Part shown: piece after piece, positions 8,290 to 18,009 of the stretch
Numbering within the stretch: position 1 is the first letter of the stretch
How the letters are laid out: every line of letters starts with the position of its first letter
From: Paracoccus sp. (in: a-proteobacteria)
GTDB lineage: Bacteria > Pseudomonadota > Alphaproteobacteria > Rhodobacterales > Rhodobacteraceae
DNA length: 59,328 bases
Assembly (NCBI RefSeq): GCF_030604785.1
Contig: NZ_JAUVVF010000016.1
Location: forward strand, 1-59,328
Reading direction: 5' to 3'
The notes under the pieces: generated by a model
Databases searched by the model: none
What the model saw: the letters and a program-made list of their open reading frames with translations, nothing else
Told to the model about the DNA's origin: nothing
Made by a program: the position numbers and the translations under genes

Positions 8290-8350
8290 CGGGAAACCCT
8301 TCCTTTACCGCAAGCTGCCAGAGTGCCTGCGTTGAACAGCGGAGGCCGCG

Positions 8351-9373
8351 ATGACAGATCGCTCGCGCACAGATCAGCGGACGGGGCAGGCGGGCGACCG
8401 GCTTGTCGTCCTGCTGGCCGATCCCCTGGCCATGCGCCGCAGGCAGCTGCTCCGCGGGCCCCTGCGTCATCAGGTGATCGAGGCGGCCTCGCTGACCGAG
8501 GCCTTTCCGCTGGCCGAGGATCTGTCCCCCCATATCATGGCGCTCTCGGCCGATTTCCTGATCGAACCCGAGATCGAGGGCCTGATCCGCGTCGCCGGCC
8601 TGCTTGAGGCGACCGTCTTTCTTTATGCCGAGGATGGCACCGCGCCGGGCGGCCTGCCCCTGCGTCACAGGCCGCGATGCGTGCCGGTCCGCCCCTCGGA
8701 CGGGCTCGACGATCTGCTGTCGCGCCTTGCGGGGCCAGAGGCGCCCTGTCCCGGACCCGATATCGGAACCACCCCTCCCGAGCTTGTGCTGATCGGGGCC
8801 TCGACGGGGGGGATCGCCGCGCTCGAGACGGTGCTGATGGCCTTTCCCGCCGATTGTCCGCCCACGCTCGTGGTCCAGCATATCCGCGAGGGATTCGTCG
8901 CGGGGCTGGTGCAGCGCCTGAACCTGCGCTGCCGTCCGCGCGTGGTCGAGGCGCTGGACGACCAGCCCCTGCGCCGGGGCACCGTCTATTTCGCCGCCGA
9001 TGCAGGACGCCATCTGACGGTTTCGGGCCGCGCCGTGCCGCGCAGCACGCTGCGGGCCGCGCCGCCTTGTCACGGCCATCGACCGGCGGTCGATCCCCTG
9101 TTCGAATCGGCGATTCCCTGGGCCTCGCGCGCATCGGCCGCGATCCTGACGGGGATGGGATCGGACGGGGCGCGCGGGCTTCACGCCCTGCGCCGCGCGG
9201 GCGCGCATACGATCGCCCAGGATCGGGCGACCAGCATCATCTGGGGCATGCCCGGCGCCGCCGTCGAGGCCGGCGCGGCCGAGGCCGTGCTGCCGATCGG
9301 CCAGATCGGCCCGGCCCTTCTTGCGGGGCGCCGCAGGGCGGCGTCCCTGCCGCTTGCGGGGCGCGCCCGATGA
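8351..9373 (+). CDS. cheB: Chemoreceptor methylesterase CheB with a degenerate receiver domain
   Basis: A 340-residue protein-glutamate methylesterase/deamidase. The C-terminal esterase domain (about 143-330) is intact: Ser151 in GASTGG, His177 in VVQHI and Asp272 in TGMGSDGA form the catalytic triad. The N-terminal region (about 17-125) has receiver-like length and pattern, but where CheB has LDVEMPRMDG this protein reads LSADFLIEPEIEG. The phosphoacceptor Asp is therefore absent, as is the usual acidic pair. Phosphorylation by CheA is unlikely to control it. It heads the cheB-cheD-receptor unit divergent from the main che operon. Confidence 0.92.
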   Translation: MTDRSRTDQRTGQAGDRLVVLLADPLAMRRRQLLRGPLRHQVIEAASLTEAFPLAEDLSPHIMALSADFLIEPEIEGLIRVAGLLEATVFLYAEDGTAPGGLPLRHRPRCVPVRPSDGLDDLLSRLAGPEAPCPGPDIGTTPPELVLIGASTGGIAALETVLMAFPADCPPTLVVQHIREGFVAGLVQRLNLRCRPRVVEALDDQPLRRGTVYFAADAGRHLTVSGRAVPRSTLRAAPPCHGHRPAVDPLFESAIPWASRASAAILTGMGSDGARGLHALRRAGAHTIAQDRATSIIWGMPGAAVEAGAAEAVLPIGQIGPALLAGRRRAASLPLAGRAR

Positions 9374-9888
9374 CGGACCATGAGGACATGGTCCTGCACG
9401 TCATTCAGGGCGAGCATCATGTATCGGACCGCCGGGATGTCGTGCTGACCACCGTTCTGGGATCCTGCATCGCCGCCTGCCTGCACGACCCGCGCAGGGG
9501 GATCGGCGGCATGAACCACTTTCTTCTGCCCGACCTGCCGGGCGTGCGTGACATCCGTCATGCCTCTGCCGCGATGGAGCAGCTGGTGAACAGCCTCCTG
9601 AAGCTGGGCACGCGGCGCGAGGATCTTGTCGCCAAGCTCTTCGGCGGCGCCCGGATGCTGCCCGGTCTGCCCGATATCGGTCACGGCAATGCCGAGGCCG
9701 CGCTGGCCTTTCTCGAGGGTGAGGGCATTCCCGTCAGGGCGCGCAGCCTTGGCGGCACAAGGGCGCGCCGGGTCCGGTTCTGGCCCGGATCGGGCCGCGC
9801 CCAGCAGCTGGTCCTCAGCCATTCGCAGGCCGTCGCGGAGACGCGTCCCGCCCCCCTGCCGATCGGCGGGTCGATCGACTTGTTTTGA
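9370..9888 (+). CDS. cheD: Chemoreceptor glutamine deamidase CheD
   Basis: A 172-residue deamidase acting on receptor glutamines. Diagnostic motifs are [14 protein letters not shown], with the catalytic Cys in GSC, then GGMNHFLLP with the catalytic His, and KLFGGARML. It starts inside the cheB stop (ATGA at 9370-9373), so the two modification enzymes are co-translated. No CheC is seen in the window, so any CheC-CheD regulation would need a gene elsewhere. Confidence 0.95.
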   Translation: MTDHEDMVLHVIQGEHHVSDRRDVVLTTVLGSCIAACLHDPRRGIGGMNHFLLPDLPGVRDIRHASAAMEQLVNSLLKLGTRREDLVAKLFGGARMLPGLPDIGHGNAEAALAFLEGEGIPVRARSLGGTRARRVRFWPGSGRAQQLVLSHSQAVAETRPAPLPIGGSIDLF

Positions 9889-9926
9889 ACCCGGGCGCGG
9901 CGTCCCGCCCCCTCAGGAGTAATCGA

Positions 9927-11879
9927 ATGAACTTCTTCTCGCAGATGTCGCTCAAGTCGAGGCTGGTGACGATTCTCGTGGCCAGCATCACCACCGTGGC
10001 CCTGCTGATCGCGCTTTCGGCCATCTCGCTCAAGACCGGAGAGCTGCGTCGTCTGGCGGCCACGCAGGTGGACATGGCGATCAGCATCTTCGCGGCCGAT
10101 CTGGCGCGGTCCGAACAGGGCTTCGTCACCGGATCGCCCGCGAACGGCCACGTGACCGCCCTGGTGCTGGCCAGCGAGGATGTCAGGGTCCCCACCCGGC
10201 TGGTCGATCAGGTCTCCGATCTTCTGGAAGCCCACGTCACCTATTTTGCGCTGGTGCCCGAAAACCAGCAATTCCTCAGCGTGATGACCAGCATCCGGGC
10301 GGCCGATGGCAGCCGGGCGATCGGCACCGTTCTCGATCCCAATGGCGACGCCCATGAGGCGCTGATCGGCGGGCGCGCCTATGCGGGCGAGGCGGCGATC
10401 CTGGGAGCATCCTATCTGACGCGCTACGAGCCCGTCTTGGATGCGACCGGTCGCGTTGTGGGCGCGGTCTTCGCGGGCAAGTCCACCGAAGCGATCCACG
10501 GATTGATTTTCAAGGCCATGCTGGCCCTTGCGGTGCCGACGCTGATCCTGATCGCGCTGGCCTTCTTCGCCAGCCGCTTCCTGATCCGGCGGACCCTGCG
10601 CCCCGTCCGCGATCTGGCCGAAAGCGTGAAGCGCCTGGAGCAGCGTGATTACGACGTCGCCATCCCGCCCAGCCAGACCCGCGACGAGATCGGCGATCTC
10701 AGCTCGGCCTGTCTTGCGCTGCGCGACGATCTGCGCGAGGCGGCGCGCCTGGCCGAACTGTCCCGCGCGGGCGAGGCCGAGCGCGAGGCCAGGCGGGTCG
10801 AGATGGCGCGCGTCGTGTCTGATCTGCGCTCGGGCCTGTCCCGGCTGGCGGATGGCGACCTGATGTCCCGGATCCCCAGCCCGGCCGACAACCCCTTTCC
10901 GTCGGAATACGAGCCGCTGCGGCACAGCTTCAACACCGTGATTGATCGGTTCGACGAGGTCATCAACCAGGTCAGCGACATCGCCCGCAGCGTGCGTGAC
11001 AGCGCCGTCGAGATCGCGGATGCCAGCCGTGAACTCTCGGGCCGCGCCGAAACGCAGGCGGCGACGCTGGAGCAATCGGCCGCCGCACTGACCGAGCTGA
11101 CCCATTCCGTCGCCTCGACCGCCGACCGCGCGACCCAGGCGCAGGATGCCAGCTTCGACAACCGCACAGGCGCCGAACGCGGCGCCGAGATCGTGCGCGA
11201 GGCGGTGGCCGCCATGCACGGGATCGAGAAGGGCTCGGAACAGATCACCCGCATCATCGGCGTGATCGAGGACATCGCCTTTCAGACGAACCTGCTGGCC
11301 CTGAATGCGGGGGTCGAGGCCGCGCGCGCGGGCGATGCCGGCCGCGGCTTTGCCGTCGTGGCCTCCGAGGTGCGGCTGCTTGCGCAGCGCGCCGCGGAAT
11401 CCGCGCGCGAGATCAAGGGCCTGATCTCGGATAGCACCGAGCGGGTCGAGGAAGGGTCGAACCTCGTGCGGCGAACTGGCGACAGCCTGTCCGAAATTCT
11501 GGGCCGTGCCAGCGAAGCGGCCAGCCTGGTGGCCGACATCGCGCTGGCCGCCGCCGAACAGGCGCGCGGTCTGGCCGAGGTGAATGCCGGCGTGAACCAG
11601 CTTGACCACGTCACCCAGCAGAACAGCGCCGTGGCCGAGGAAACCTCGGCGGCGGCCGCGACGCTGCAATCGCGGTCCGAGGAACTGATGCGGGCCTTGT
11701 CCGGCTTCCGCACCGGGCAGCGCAACCCTGCCCCCCGGCTCGAGCAGCCGCGCATCGCCGCGCCGCGCAACGCCGCGGTCGAGGCGAATGTCGTGGACTG
11801 GTCTGCCGCCGCCGCCGCCGCCGTGAACGGGCCGCGCGCGACGCCGGTCAGGCAGGGGGCCTCGTGGGCCGAGTTCTGA
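9927..11879 (+). CDS. Transmembrane methyl-accepting chemotaxis protein with a Cache sensor and tether pentapeptide
   Basis: A 650-residue membrane chemoreceptor. TM1 spans about 10-32. A periplasmic Cache-type domain spans about 35-195 (with [12 protein letters not shown] and a following [12 protein letters not shown] strand), and TM2 about 202-228. HAMP segments follow, then the signalling domain with the tip [22 protein letters not shown]. The protein ends in SWAEF, matching the WxxF-type C-terminal pentapeptide that tethers CheR/CheB. ATG at 9927 follows an AGGAG site; an in-frame start 42 bases upstream would overlap cheD and lacks a site. The ligand is unknown. It lies 38 bases after cheD, probably in the same transcript. 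Confidence 0.94.
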   Translation: MNFFSQMSLKSRLVTILVASITTVALLIALSAISLKTGELRRLAATQVDMAISIFAADLARSEQGFVTGSPANGHVTALVLASEDVRVPTRLVDQVSDLLEAHVTYFALVPENQQFLSVMTSIRAADGSRAIGTVLDPNGDAHEALIGGRAYAGEAAILGASYLTRYEPVLDATGRVVGAVFAGKSTEAIHGLIFKAMLALAVPTLILIALAFFASRFLIRRTLRPVRDLAESVKRLEQRDYDVAIPPSQTRDEIGDLSSACLALRDDLREAARLAELSRAGEAEREARRVEMARVVSDLRSGLSRLADGDLMSRIPSPADNPFPSEYEPLRHSFNTVIDRFDEVINQVSDIARSVRDSAVEIADASRELSGRAETQAATLEQSAAALTELTHSVASTADRATQAQDASFDNRTGAERGAEIVREAVAAMHGIEKGSEQITRIIGVIEDIAFQTNLLALNAGVEAARAGDAGRGFAVVASEVRLLAQRAAESAREIKGLISDSTERVEEGSNLVRRTGDSLSEILGRASEAASLVADIALAAAEQARGLAEVNAGVNQLDHVTQQNSAVAEETSAAAATLQSRSEELMRALSGFRTGQRNPAPRLEQPRIAAPRNAAVEANVVDWSAAAAAAVNGPRATPVRQGASWAEF

Positions 11880-11887
11880 CCCGCCTT

Positions 11888-11932
11888 CCGCGCAGACGGT
11901 CGGGGCGGGGAGCGGCCCGACGGTCTGCGCGG
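11888..11932 (+). terminator. Long hairpin after the chemoreceptor gene, candidate terminator
   Basis: Two 17-base arms, 11888-11904 and 11916-11932, pair with one mismatch around an 11-base loop, nine bases after the receptor stop. There is no T-run behind it, so it is either a Rho-assisted terminator or an RNA-stabilising stem. Confidence 0.5.
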
Positions 11933-12071
11933 CCGATGATTCGCCCGTAATCTGGGCATGGGATCATCACCCAAAGAATAGGTCATGGGCAATTCGGGTG
12001 AGGATGCGTGGGAATCGCATAGGCCGGCGCGCTAGTTCTGGGTGAAAACCCCGATTCCGAGAGGCCAGCGC

Positions 12072-13262
12072 ATGCATGTCCGTTCCGCGCAATCCGGAGC
12101 CTCCCATGCGGTGACGGCCATGCTCGAGATCGCCGCAGGGCTGGGTCTGCCGGAACGTCCCCGGCCGGATTTCGTGGCGATGTGTTTCGGGGTCGGCCTT
12201 TGCGCCGACAGCCTGCAGGCGGCCGCGCGGGACATGATCGGCACCGATGCCCTGCATGGCGGGTCGTCCTGCCTTGGGGTCATCGGACGCGACGGGATCG
12301 AGCTTGGCGGCGCAGGGCTGGGCGTGCTGGCGATCTGGGACCGGGCGGGCAGTTACGGCACGGCCTCGGCGTCGCTTGGCCCGGATGCGGGCGCGGCGGC
12401 CCGCGCGGCGGCACTGGCCGCGCTGGAGCGGGCGGGCCGTCCGGGCGAGATGCCCGAAATGGTCTGGCTGACCGTCGCTCCCGGTCGCGAGGAGCAGGTG
12501 ATCGAGGGCCTGCGCCCGGTCGTCGGGCACGAGACGCTGATCGTCGGAGGCAGTTCCGGCGACAACGACCTTTCGGGCGGGTGGCGCCAGTTCGGACCCG
12601 ATCAGGTCCACGGCGATGGCGTGGTGGTCTCGGTGCTGTTTCCCAGCCGGGCCGTCGCCTCGGTCTGTCAGAGCGGCTATGCCCCGACCGCGGCAAGCGG
12701 CCGGGTGACCCGCGCCGAGAGCCGCCGGCTGTTCGAGATCGACGGCCGGCAAGCGGCCGAGGTCCTGCACGAATGGTCCGGCGGCGCCATCCCGCTGGCG
12801 GGAGAGGATGCGCGCGTGATCCTGGCCGAGGCGGCGTTCTGGCCCCTGGGCCTCGAGACGCGCCGTCTGGCGGGTATCCCCTTTCACCTGCTGATCCATC
12901 CGGCGGTCGTGCATCCGGACGGCTCGGTCGATCTGTTCGCCGATGTCGCGGTCGGCGACTGGTTGTGGCAGATGCAGGGCTCGGCCAACAGCCTGGTCGC
13001 GCGGGCCGGCCGCGTCGCCGGGCAGGCGCGCGACATGGTCGACGGGCCGGTCGCGGGGGCGCTTGTGATCCATTGCGGCGCCTGCATGCTGGCCATCCGG
13101 GACCGGATGGACGAGGTGCGCGCGGGCATCCTCGAAGCCCTTGGGGACATGCCGTGGATCGCGGTCTTCTCCTTCGGCGAACAGGGCCGTCCGGTGGCGG
13201 ACCGGCCGCGTCACGGCAACCTGATGATCTCGTGCACGGCCTTCGGAGCCTCGGATGACTGA
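12072..13262 (+). CDS. FIST-domain signal sensor (candidate NosP-like)
   Basis: A 396-residue protein made of FIST N and FIST C domains. The N half has DFVAMCFGV and HGGSSCLGVIG and later GGSSGDNDL, all typical FIST motifs. The C half has CSGALLIHC-like text (GALVIHCGACML) and FSFGEQG near the end. No membrane segment or signal peptide is seen. FIST proteins are small-molecule sensors usually encoded beside signalling enzymes, and the NosP subgroup binds haem and nitric oxide and controls a co-encoded kinase. Here a large hybrid kinase and a regulator follow, which fits that architecture; haem binding is unproven. ATG at 12072 follows GAGAGG; an in-frame ATG at 12042 adds ten residues without a site. 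Confidence 0.85.
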   Translation: MHVRSAQSGASHAVTAMLEIAAGLGLPERPRPDFVAMCFGVGLCADSLQAAARDMIGTDALHGGSSCLGVIGRDGIELGGAGLGVLAIWDRAGSYGTASASLGPDAGAAARAAALAALERAGRPGEMPEMVWLTVAPGREEQVIEGLRPVVGHETLIVGGSSGDNDLSGGWRQFGPDQVHGDGVVVSVLFPSRAVASVCQSGYAPTAASGRVTRAESRRLFEIDGRQAAEVLHEWSGGAIPLAGEDARVILAEAAFWPLGLETRRLAGIPFHLLIHPAVVHPDGSVDLFADVAVGDWLWQMQGSANSLVARAGRVAGQARDMVDGPVAGALVIHCGACMLAIRDRMDEVRAGILEALGDMPWIAVFSFGEQGRPVADRPRHGNLMISCTAFGASDD

Positions 13263-13406
13263 CCCGGCTGCAGATGCGCGCCCGGTCTGCCGCCGGGCCG
13301 CGGGATCGCCGTGTTTTCCTTGCGGCATTCTGTCGAACATGCGACCCATTGGAATACGGGGAAATCTGCGCGGGGTGCCGAACGCCATGTGGCTGGGGTT
13401 CAGACC

Positions 13407-16400
13407 ATGAATGCGCCAATGACGGGCGAAAGCGTTTCGCGCGAACTCTACGAGCGCGAGGTCGCGGCGCGCCGCGAGGCCGAGGCGCTGTCCGAGGCAC
13501 GCAAGCGCGAGGTGGTCGAACTGCGCCGCCGCCTTGTCGTCGAGACTGAGGCCGTCCGCAGCGCGCTGGCCGAAACCGAGACCCTGCGCCAGCGCGAGGC
13601 CGACATCTTCACCGAACGCGCGATCCTGGCCGAGGCGCTGCGCGCGCTGACCGGCAAGACCGGCGCGGACGAGGCGCTCGAGGCCCTGATCGAGGTGCTG
13701 CGGCACCAGTTTGCGGTCGGGGCCTGTCTGTTCGTCCGGGCCGAGGGCGACGGCATCGCCATCGCGGCCTGCGCCGGACAGGCATCGAGCGGCCAGCCTC
13801 TGCCGCTGCCCGCGAAGATCATCGAACGCGCCCGCAGGCTGGCCCTGCCGCCTTCGGGCGACGGCTGGCCCGCCTGCCTTGGCGAGCCCGCCGAGGCGCT
13901 GCTGGCACCGCTTGTCATCGAGGGCGAGGCGCCCGGTGCGCTGATGCTGGTCTCGGGGCGGCCCGACCGTTTCAGCGCGGCGGATCTGAGGCTGCTGGAA
14001 CAGATCGCGGGGTTGGCGGCCCAGGCGCTGAAGGCGCTGCGCGAAGCCCGCCGAAACGCCCTGCTGATCGCGATGGTCGAGGGCCGGCATCTCGATGCGC
14101 CCGAAAGTGTCCTGGATGCCCCGCTCGAAGCCGTGCACACGGCCTTCAGCCGCCTGACCAAGATGCAGGGCGATGCGGTGGGCATCCTCGATGCTCTGCT
14201 GGGCGCGTCCTTGGGCGATACCGATCTGGCGATCCGGAACGCGCTGGCCTCGATGGGCGAGCGGACCGGCAGCGACCGGGTCTATGTCTTCCTGATGCAG
14301 GATGACGGGAAGGCGATCGACAACACCCATGAATGGTGCGCGCCGGGGATCGAACCGATGATCCACCTGCTGCAGGGCGTTCCCGCCTCGATGATCGACC
14401 ATTGGCGCGTCGAATTCGATGCCGGGCGCGAGGTGCAGATCGCCGATGTCCTGACCTTGCCCGACGACGCGCCCGAGAAGCAGGCGCTGATGATGCAGGG
14501 CATCCGGTCGCTGCTGGCCGTTCCGATGGTCAGCTATGGCCGCTTCAAGGGCTTCGTCGGCTTCGACGCGGTCGGCGAGACGCGCAATTTCCTGCCGGGC
14601 GAGGTGTATCTGATCCGTTCGGTGGCCAAGGTGATCGGCTCGGTCCTGGGCCGGCGCCGTGCCGAGCAGGAGCTGAGCCGCGTCCATGCCGAGACGCTGT
14701 CGCAGCGTGCCCGGCTTCAGGCGGTGCTGTCGGCCATGCCCGACCTGATCGTCGAGCTGGACCGCGAAGGGCGCTTCATCGCCTGGCATTCCGGCGCGGT
14801 CATGGTGCCCGATCCGGTCTATGACTATTTCATCAACCGCACCCCCGAGGAGACGCTGCCTCCGGACCTGGCCCTGGTCGCGCGCGCCAAGCTGGACGAG
14901 CTGGCCGCAGGCGCGCGCAGCGTCAGCCACACCTTCCGGCTGGCCTTGCTTGGCCCCGAGGAACGCTGGTGGCAGATGACCGGCAGCGCGATGGGGGACG
15001 AGGCCTTCATCTTCGCGCTGCGCGACATCACCGAGATCCGCGAGCAGAATGCTGAGATCGAGCGGCTGTCCAACATCGCCCGCCGCACCACGAACCTCGT
15101 CGTCGTCACCGATGCGGCGCGGCGGATCGAATGGGTCAATGCCGCCTTCGAGCGCACGACCGGCTGGACCCTCGACGAGGTGCGCGGCCAGAGCCCCGCG
15201 CGCTTCCTGCATTGCGAAGAGACCGACCCCGAGACCGTCCTGCGGTTCCGCGCTGCGCTGGATGCGGGCCTGCCGGTCCAGGGCGAGATCCTGAACCGGT
15301 CCCGCACGGGCGAGATGTACTGGCTCTCGATCGACATCCAGCCCGTCCACGACGCCTCGGGCGCGCTGGAGGGCTTCATGGCCGTCGAGGTGGACATCAC
15401 CGAGCAGCGCCGTCAGGCCGACGCGCAGCGCCGGGCCGCCGACGAGGCCGCCATCGCCCGCGCCATGCTGGAAACCGCGGTCGAGGCGCTGCAGGACGGC
15501 TTTGTGCTTTACGATGCCGATGACCGGCTGGTCATCTCGAACAGCCGCTACCGCGAGATCTACGCCCTTTCCGAGCCGGCCATCACGCCGGGCGCCAGCC
15601 TTGAAAGCATCCTGCGCCACGGTCTGGCCCATGGCCAATATCCCGAGGCCGCCGGCCGCGAAGAGGAATGGCTGGCCGAATTGCTGGACCGCGACCGTCC
15701 CCCGATGCGCGAATTCGAGCATCGCCTGCCCGACGGCACATGGCTGCGGATCTACGAGAAGGCGACGCCCGATGGAGGGCGGGTCGGGTTGTGCGTGGAC
15801 ATCACCGCGCTGAAGCTGGCCGAGCAGCGGGCCATCGCGGATCGCGCGACCGCGATGGAGGCCAGCCGCGACGGCATCGCCATCACCGATGCGGACGGGA
15901 TCTGCATCTACATGAACCGCGCGCATCGCGAGATGTTCGGCTATACCCGCGAGGAAGAGGTTCTGGGCCTGCACTGGTCTAGCTTCTACGCGCCCGACGA
16001 GGTGGCCTGGCTGACCGCCCATGCCGAGCCCGCGCTGATGCGCGATGGCGGCTGGGCGGGCGAGATCATGGGCCAGGGCCGCGACGGCAGGCCGGTGGAT
16101 CAGGATCTCTCGCTCACCCTGACCGAGGATGGCGGCGTCCTTGCGATCTCGCGCGACATGACCTCGCGCCGTCTCGAGCGCGCCGAACGCGAGCGCCTTC
16201 AGAACGAGCTGCAACTGGCGCAGCGCCGCGAGATGATCGGCCAGATGGCGGCGGGATTGGCGCATGATTTCAACAATCTGCTGGCGGTGATCGCGGGCGG
16301 CGCCTCGCTGATCCGCGAGACCGTGGCCGAGGATGACCCGGCGGCGCTGGGGGCGGGGCGCATCCTTGCGGCCTCGGATCAGGCGGCGGGATTGGTGCGG

Positions 16401-17372
16401 CGGCTTCTGGCGCTGGGCACACGCCAGCCCGCGCGGGTGATGCTGGACCTGCGCGCCCCGCTGGCCGAGGCGACCGAATTGCTGCGCTCCAGCCTGCGGG
16501 CGCCGATGCGCCTGGCTGTGCACCTGCCCGAACGGCCGGTCGAGGCGCTGGCCGACCCGACCGACATCCTCCAGGTGGTGCTGAACCTTGCGATCAATGC
16601 CCGCGACGCGCTGGCCGACCATCACGGCACGATCACGATCAGCCTGACCGCCCCCGAGGACCTGCCCGCGCTGCAGCCCTCGGACGGGACGCTGATCGTC
16701 GGCCGTCTGGACGGTGCGCGGCGCTATGCCTGCCTGTCGGTGCAGGATACCGGGCCGGGCATGCCGCCCGATGTCGCGGCGCGCATTCTCGACCCCTATT
16801 TCAGCACCAAGGGCGAGAAGGGCACCGGGCTGGGTCTGGCGATCGTGTCATCGGTGATCGCGGATAATGGCGGCGCGATGCGGCTGTGGACGGCGCGCGG
16901 GCAGGGGACGCGCTTCGACGTCTACTGGCCGACCGAGGCCCCCGACAGCACCTGTCCCACCCCCAGCCGCGACGAGGATCTGACCGGGCGGCTGGACGGG
17001 CGGATGGTCCTGGTCGTCGATGACCAGCCCGAGGTTCTGGCCATCGTCAGCGCCTATCTCGAGGCCGCCGGCGCCGAGGTCGCCCCCACGACCGAGCCCG
17101 CCGACATCCTCGAGGCGCTGGCCGCAGACCCGCAGCACTGGGATCTGCTGGTGACGGATTACGACATGCCGGGCATGAACGGCGCGGATCTGGCCCGGGC
17201 GGCGCGGGCGGCGGCGGCGGGTCTGCCGGTGATCCTGGTGACGGCCTTGGCCGGAGAGGCCGGGCGTTCCGGCGCGGATTTCTCGGCGGTCCTCTCCAAG
17301 CCTGTCGATCGCGTCGCGCTTGTCCGCCAGGCCGAGCTGGCGCTGCTGGACGCAGCCGGGCGAAGGGGCTGA
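13407..17372 (+). CDS. GAF/PAS hybrid histidine kinase
   Basis: A 1321-residue cytoplasmic sensor kinase. An N-terminal coiled coil (about 8-60) leads to two GAF domains (about 80-215 and 275-420) and then about four PAS domains between 430 and 930 (for example MPDLIVELDREGRF, NLVVVTDAARRIEWVN, DGFVLYDADDRLVISN and DGIAITDADGICIYMN). The HisKA has phosphoacceptor His953 in LAHDFNNLL, followed by a HATPase with DTGPGMPP and GTGLGLAIV, and a C-terminal receiver with Asp1251 in VTDYDMPGMNG. No membrane helix is present, so inputs are cytosolic. ATG at 13407 after GGGG is chosen; the frame extends 32 residues further without support. It follows the FIST gene and is five bases from the regulator gene. 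Confidence 0.92.
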   Translation: MNAPMTGESVSRELYEREVAARREAEALSEARKREVVELRRRLVVETEAVRSALAETETLRQREADIFTERAILAEALRALTGKTGADEALEALIEVLRHQFAVGACLFVRAEGDGIAIAACAGQASSGQPLPLPAKIIERARRLALPPSGDGWPACLGEPAEALLAPLVIEGEAPGALMLVSGRPDRFSAADLRLLEQIAGLAAQALKALREARRNALLIAMVEGRHLDAPESVLDAPLEAVHTAFSRLTKMQGDAVGILDALLGASLGDTDLAIRNALASMGERTGSDRVYVFLMQDDGKAIDNTHEWCAPGIEPMIHLLQGVPASMIDHWRVEFDAGREVQIADVLTLPDDAPEKQALMMQGIRSLLAVPMVSYGRFKGFVGFDAVGETRNFLPGEVYLIRSVAKVIGSVLGRRRAEQELSRVHAETLSQRARLQAVLSAMPDLIVELDREGRFIAWHSGAVMVPDPVYDYFINRTPEETLPPDLALVARAKLDELAAGARSVSHTFRLALLGPEERWWQMTGSAMGDEAFIFALRDITEIREQNAEIERLSNIARRTTNLVVVTDAARRIEWVNAAFERTTGWTLDEVRGQSPARFLHCEETDPETVLRFRAALDAGLPVQGEILNRSRTGEMYWLSIDIQPVHDASGALEGFMAVEVDITEQRRQADAQRRAADEAAIARAMLETAVEALQDGFVLYDADDRLVISNSRYREIYALSEPAITPGASLESILRHGLAHGQYPEAAGREEEWLAELLDRDRPPMREFEHRLPDGTWLRIYEKATPDGGRVGLCVDITALKLAEQRAIADRATAMEASRDGIAITDADGICIYMNRAHREMFGYTREEEVLGLHWSSFYAPDEVAWLTAHAEPALMRDGGWAGEIMGQGRDGRPVDQDLSLTLTEDGGVLAISRDMTSRRLERAERERLQNELQLAQRREMIGQMAAGLAHDFNNLLAVIAGGASLIRETVAEDDPAALGAGRILAASDQAAGLVRRLLALGTRQPARVMLDLRAPLAEATELLRSSLRAPMRLAVHLPERPVEALADPTDILQVVLNLAINARDALADHHGTITISLTAPEDLPALQPSDGTLIVGRLDGARRYACLSVQDTGPGMPPDVAARILDPYFSTKGEKGTGLGLAIVSSVIADNGGAMRLWTARGQGTRFDVYWPTEAPDSTCPTPSRDEDLTGRLDGRMVLVVDDQPEVLAIVSAYLEAAGAEVAPTTEPADILEALAADPQHWDLLVTDYDMPGMNGADLARAARAAAAGLPVILVTALAGEAGRSGADFSAVLSKPVDRVALVRQAELALLDAAGRRG

Positions 17373-17376
17373 GCCG

Positions 17377-17991
17377 ATGCGCGTCCTGATCGCCGATGAC
17401 CACGACCTGCTGCGCGACGTGTTCGCGGCTTGGCTGGCCAAGGAACAGATCGCCTGCAGCGCGGCGCCCGATCTGCATCAGGCGCTCGCCATCATCGAGA
17501 TGTCTGCGCCCTTCGACCTGGTGCTTCTGGATTTCCGGATGCCGGGCATGGACGGGCTGGACGGTCTGGCCCGGATGCTGTCGCAGTCGCGGGGGGCGCA
17601 TGTCGCGCTGATGTCGGGCAATCTTCCCGCGGATCTCGTGCATCAGGCGCTGGAGATGGGGGCGATCGGCTTCCTGCCCAAGACCCTGCCGATGAAGGGT
17701 TTCGTCGAGGCCGCGCGCTCGATGGCCCGCGGCCGGTCCTTCCTGCCGCCCGAACTGGCGCCGCTTGCCGCGGATCCGGCTCCGGCAGCGGCGCTGACCC
17801 AGGCCCTGACCGCGCGCGAGGTTCAGGTGCTGAAGCTGCTGTCCCACGGCCTGAGCGACGACGAGATCGCGGCCCGGCTGGGCATCCACGAGCCGACGCT
17901 GCGGCTGAACCTGCGCACCCTCTTTCGCAAGATCGGGGTCGAGAGCCACGAGGCGGCGCGCAAGGCCGCCCGCGATGCCGGCCTGACCTGA
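17377..17991 (+). CDS. LuxR-type response regulator
   Basis: A 204-residue NarL/FixJ-class regulator. The receiver has ADDHDLL at residues 6-12, Asp in LVLLDFRMPGMDG, and PKTLP for the Lys. A LuxR-type helix-turn-helix spans about 140-200 (LTAREVQVLKLLSHGLSDDEIA...). It is the probable output of the preceding kinase, since the genes are four bases apart and both encode cognate-type domains. Its targets are not visible. It converges on the flagellar operon with an 18-base gap, so read-through between them is possible. Confidence 0.92.
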   Translation: MRVLIADDHDLLRDVFAAWLAKEQIACSAAPDLHQALAIIEMSAPFDLVLLDFRMPGMDGLDGLARMLSQSRGAHVALMSGNLPADLVHQALEMGAIGFLPKTLPMKGFVEAARSMARGRSFLPPELAPLAADPAPAAALTQALTAREVQVLKLLSHGLSDDEIAARLGIHEPTLRLNLRTLFRKIGVESHEAARKAARDAGLT

Positions 17992-18009
17992 CGCGCCGCC
18001 CTGGCCCGA

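Noticed and set aside
8135..8350. Sigma-28 or sigma-54 promoters for the che units
   Set aside because: No GCCGATAA-type or TGGC-N8-TTGC-type element could be found on either strand.
11967..16625. A 1552-codon open frame on the minus strand
   Set aside because: It is antisense to the FIST and hybrid-kinase genes, which have clear domains; its product is Arg/Gly/Asp/His-rich low-complexity text typical of reverse frames in GC-rich DNA.
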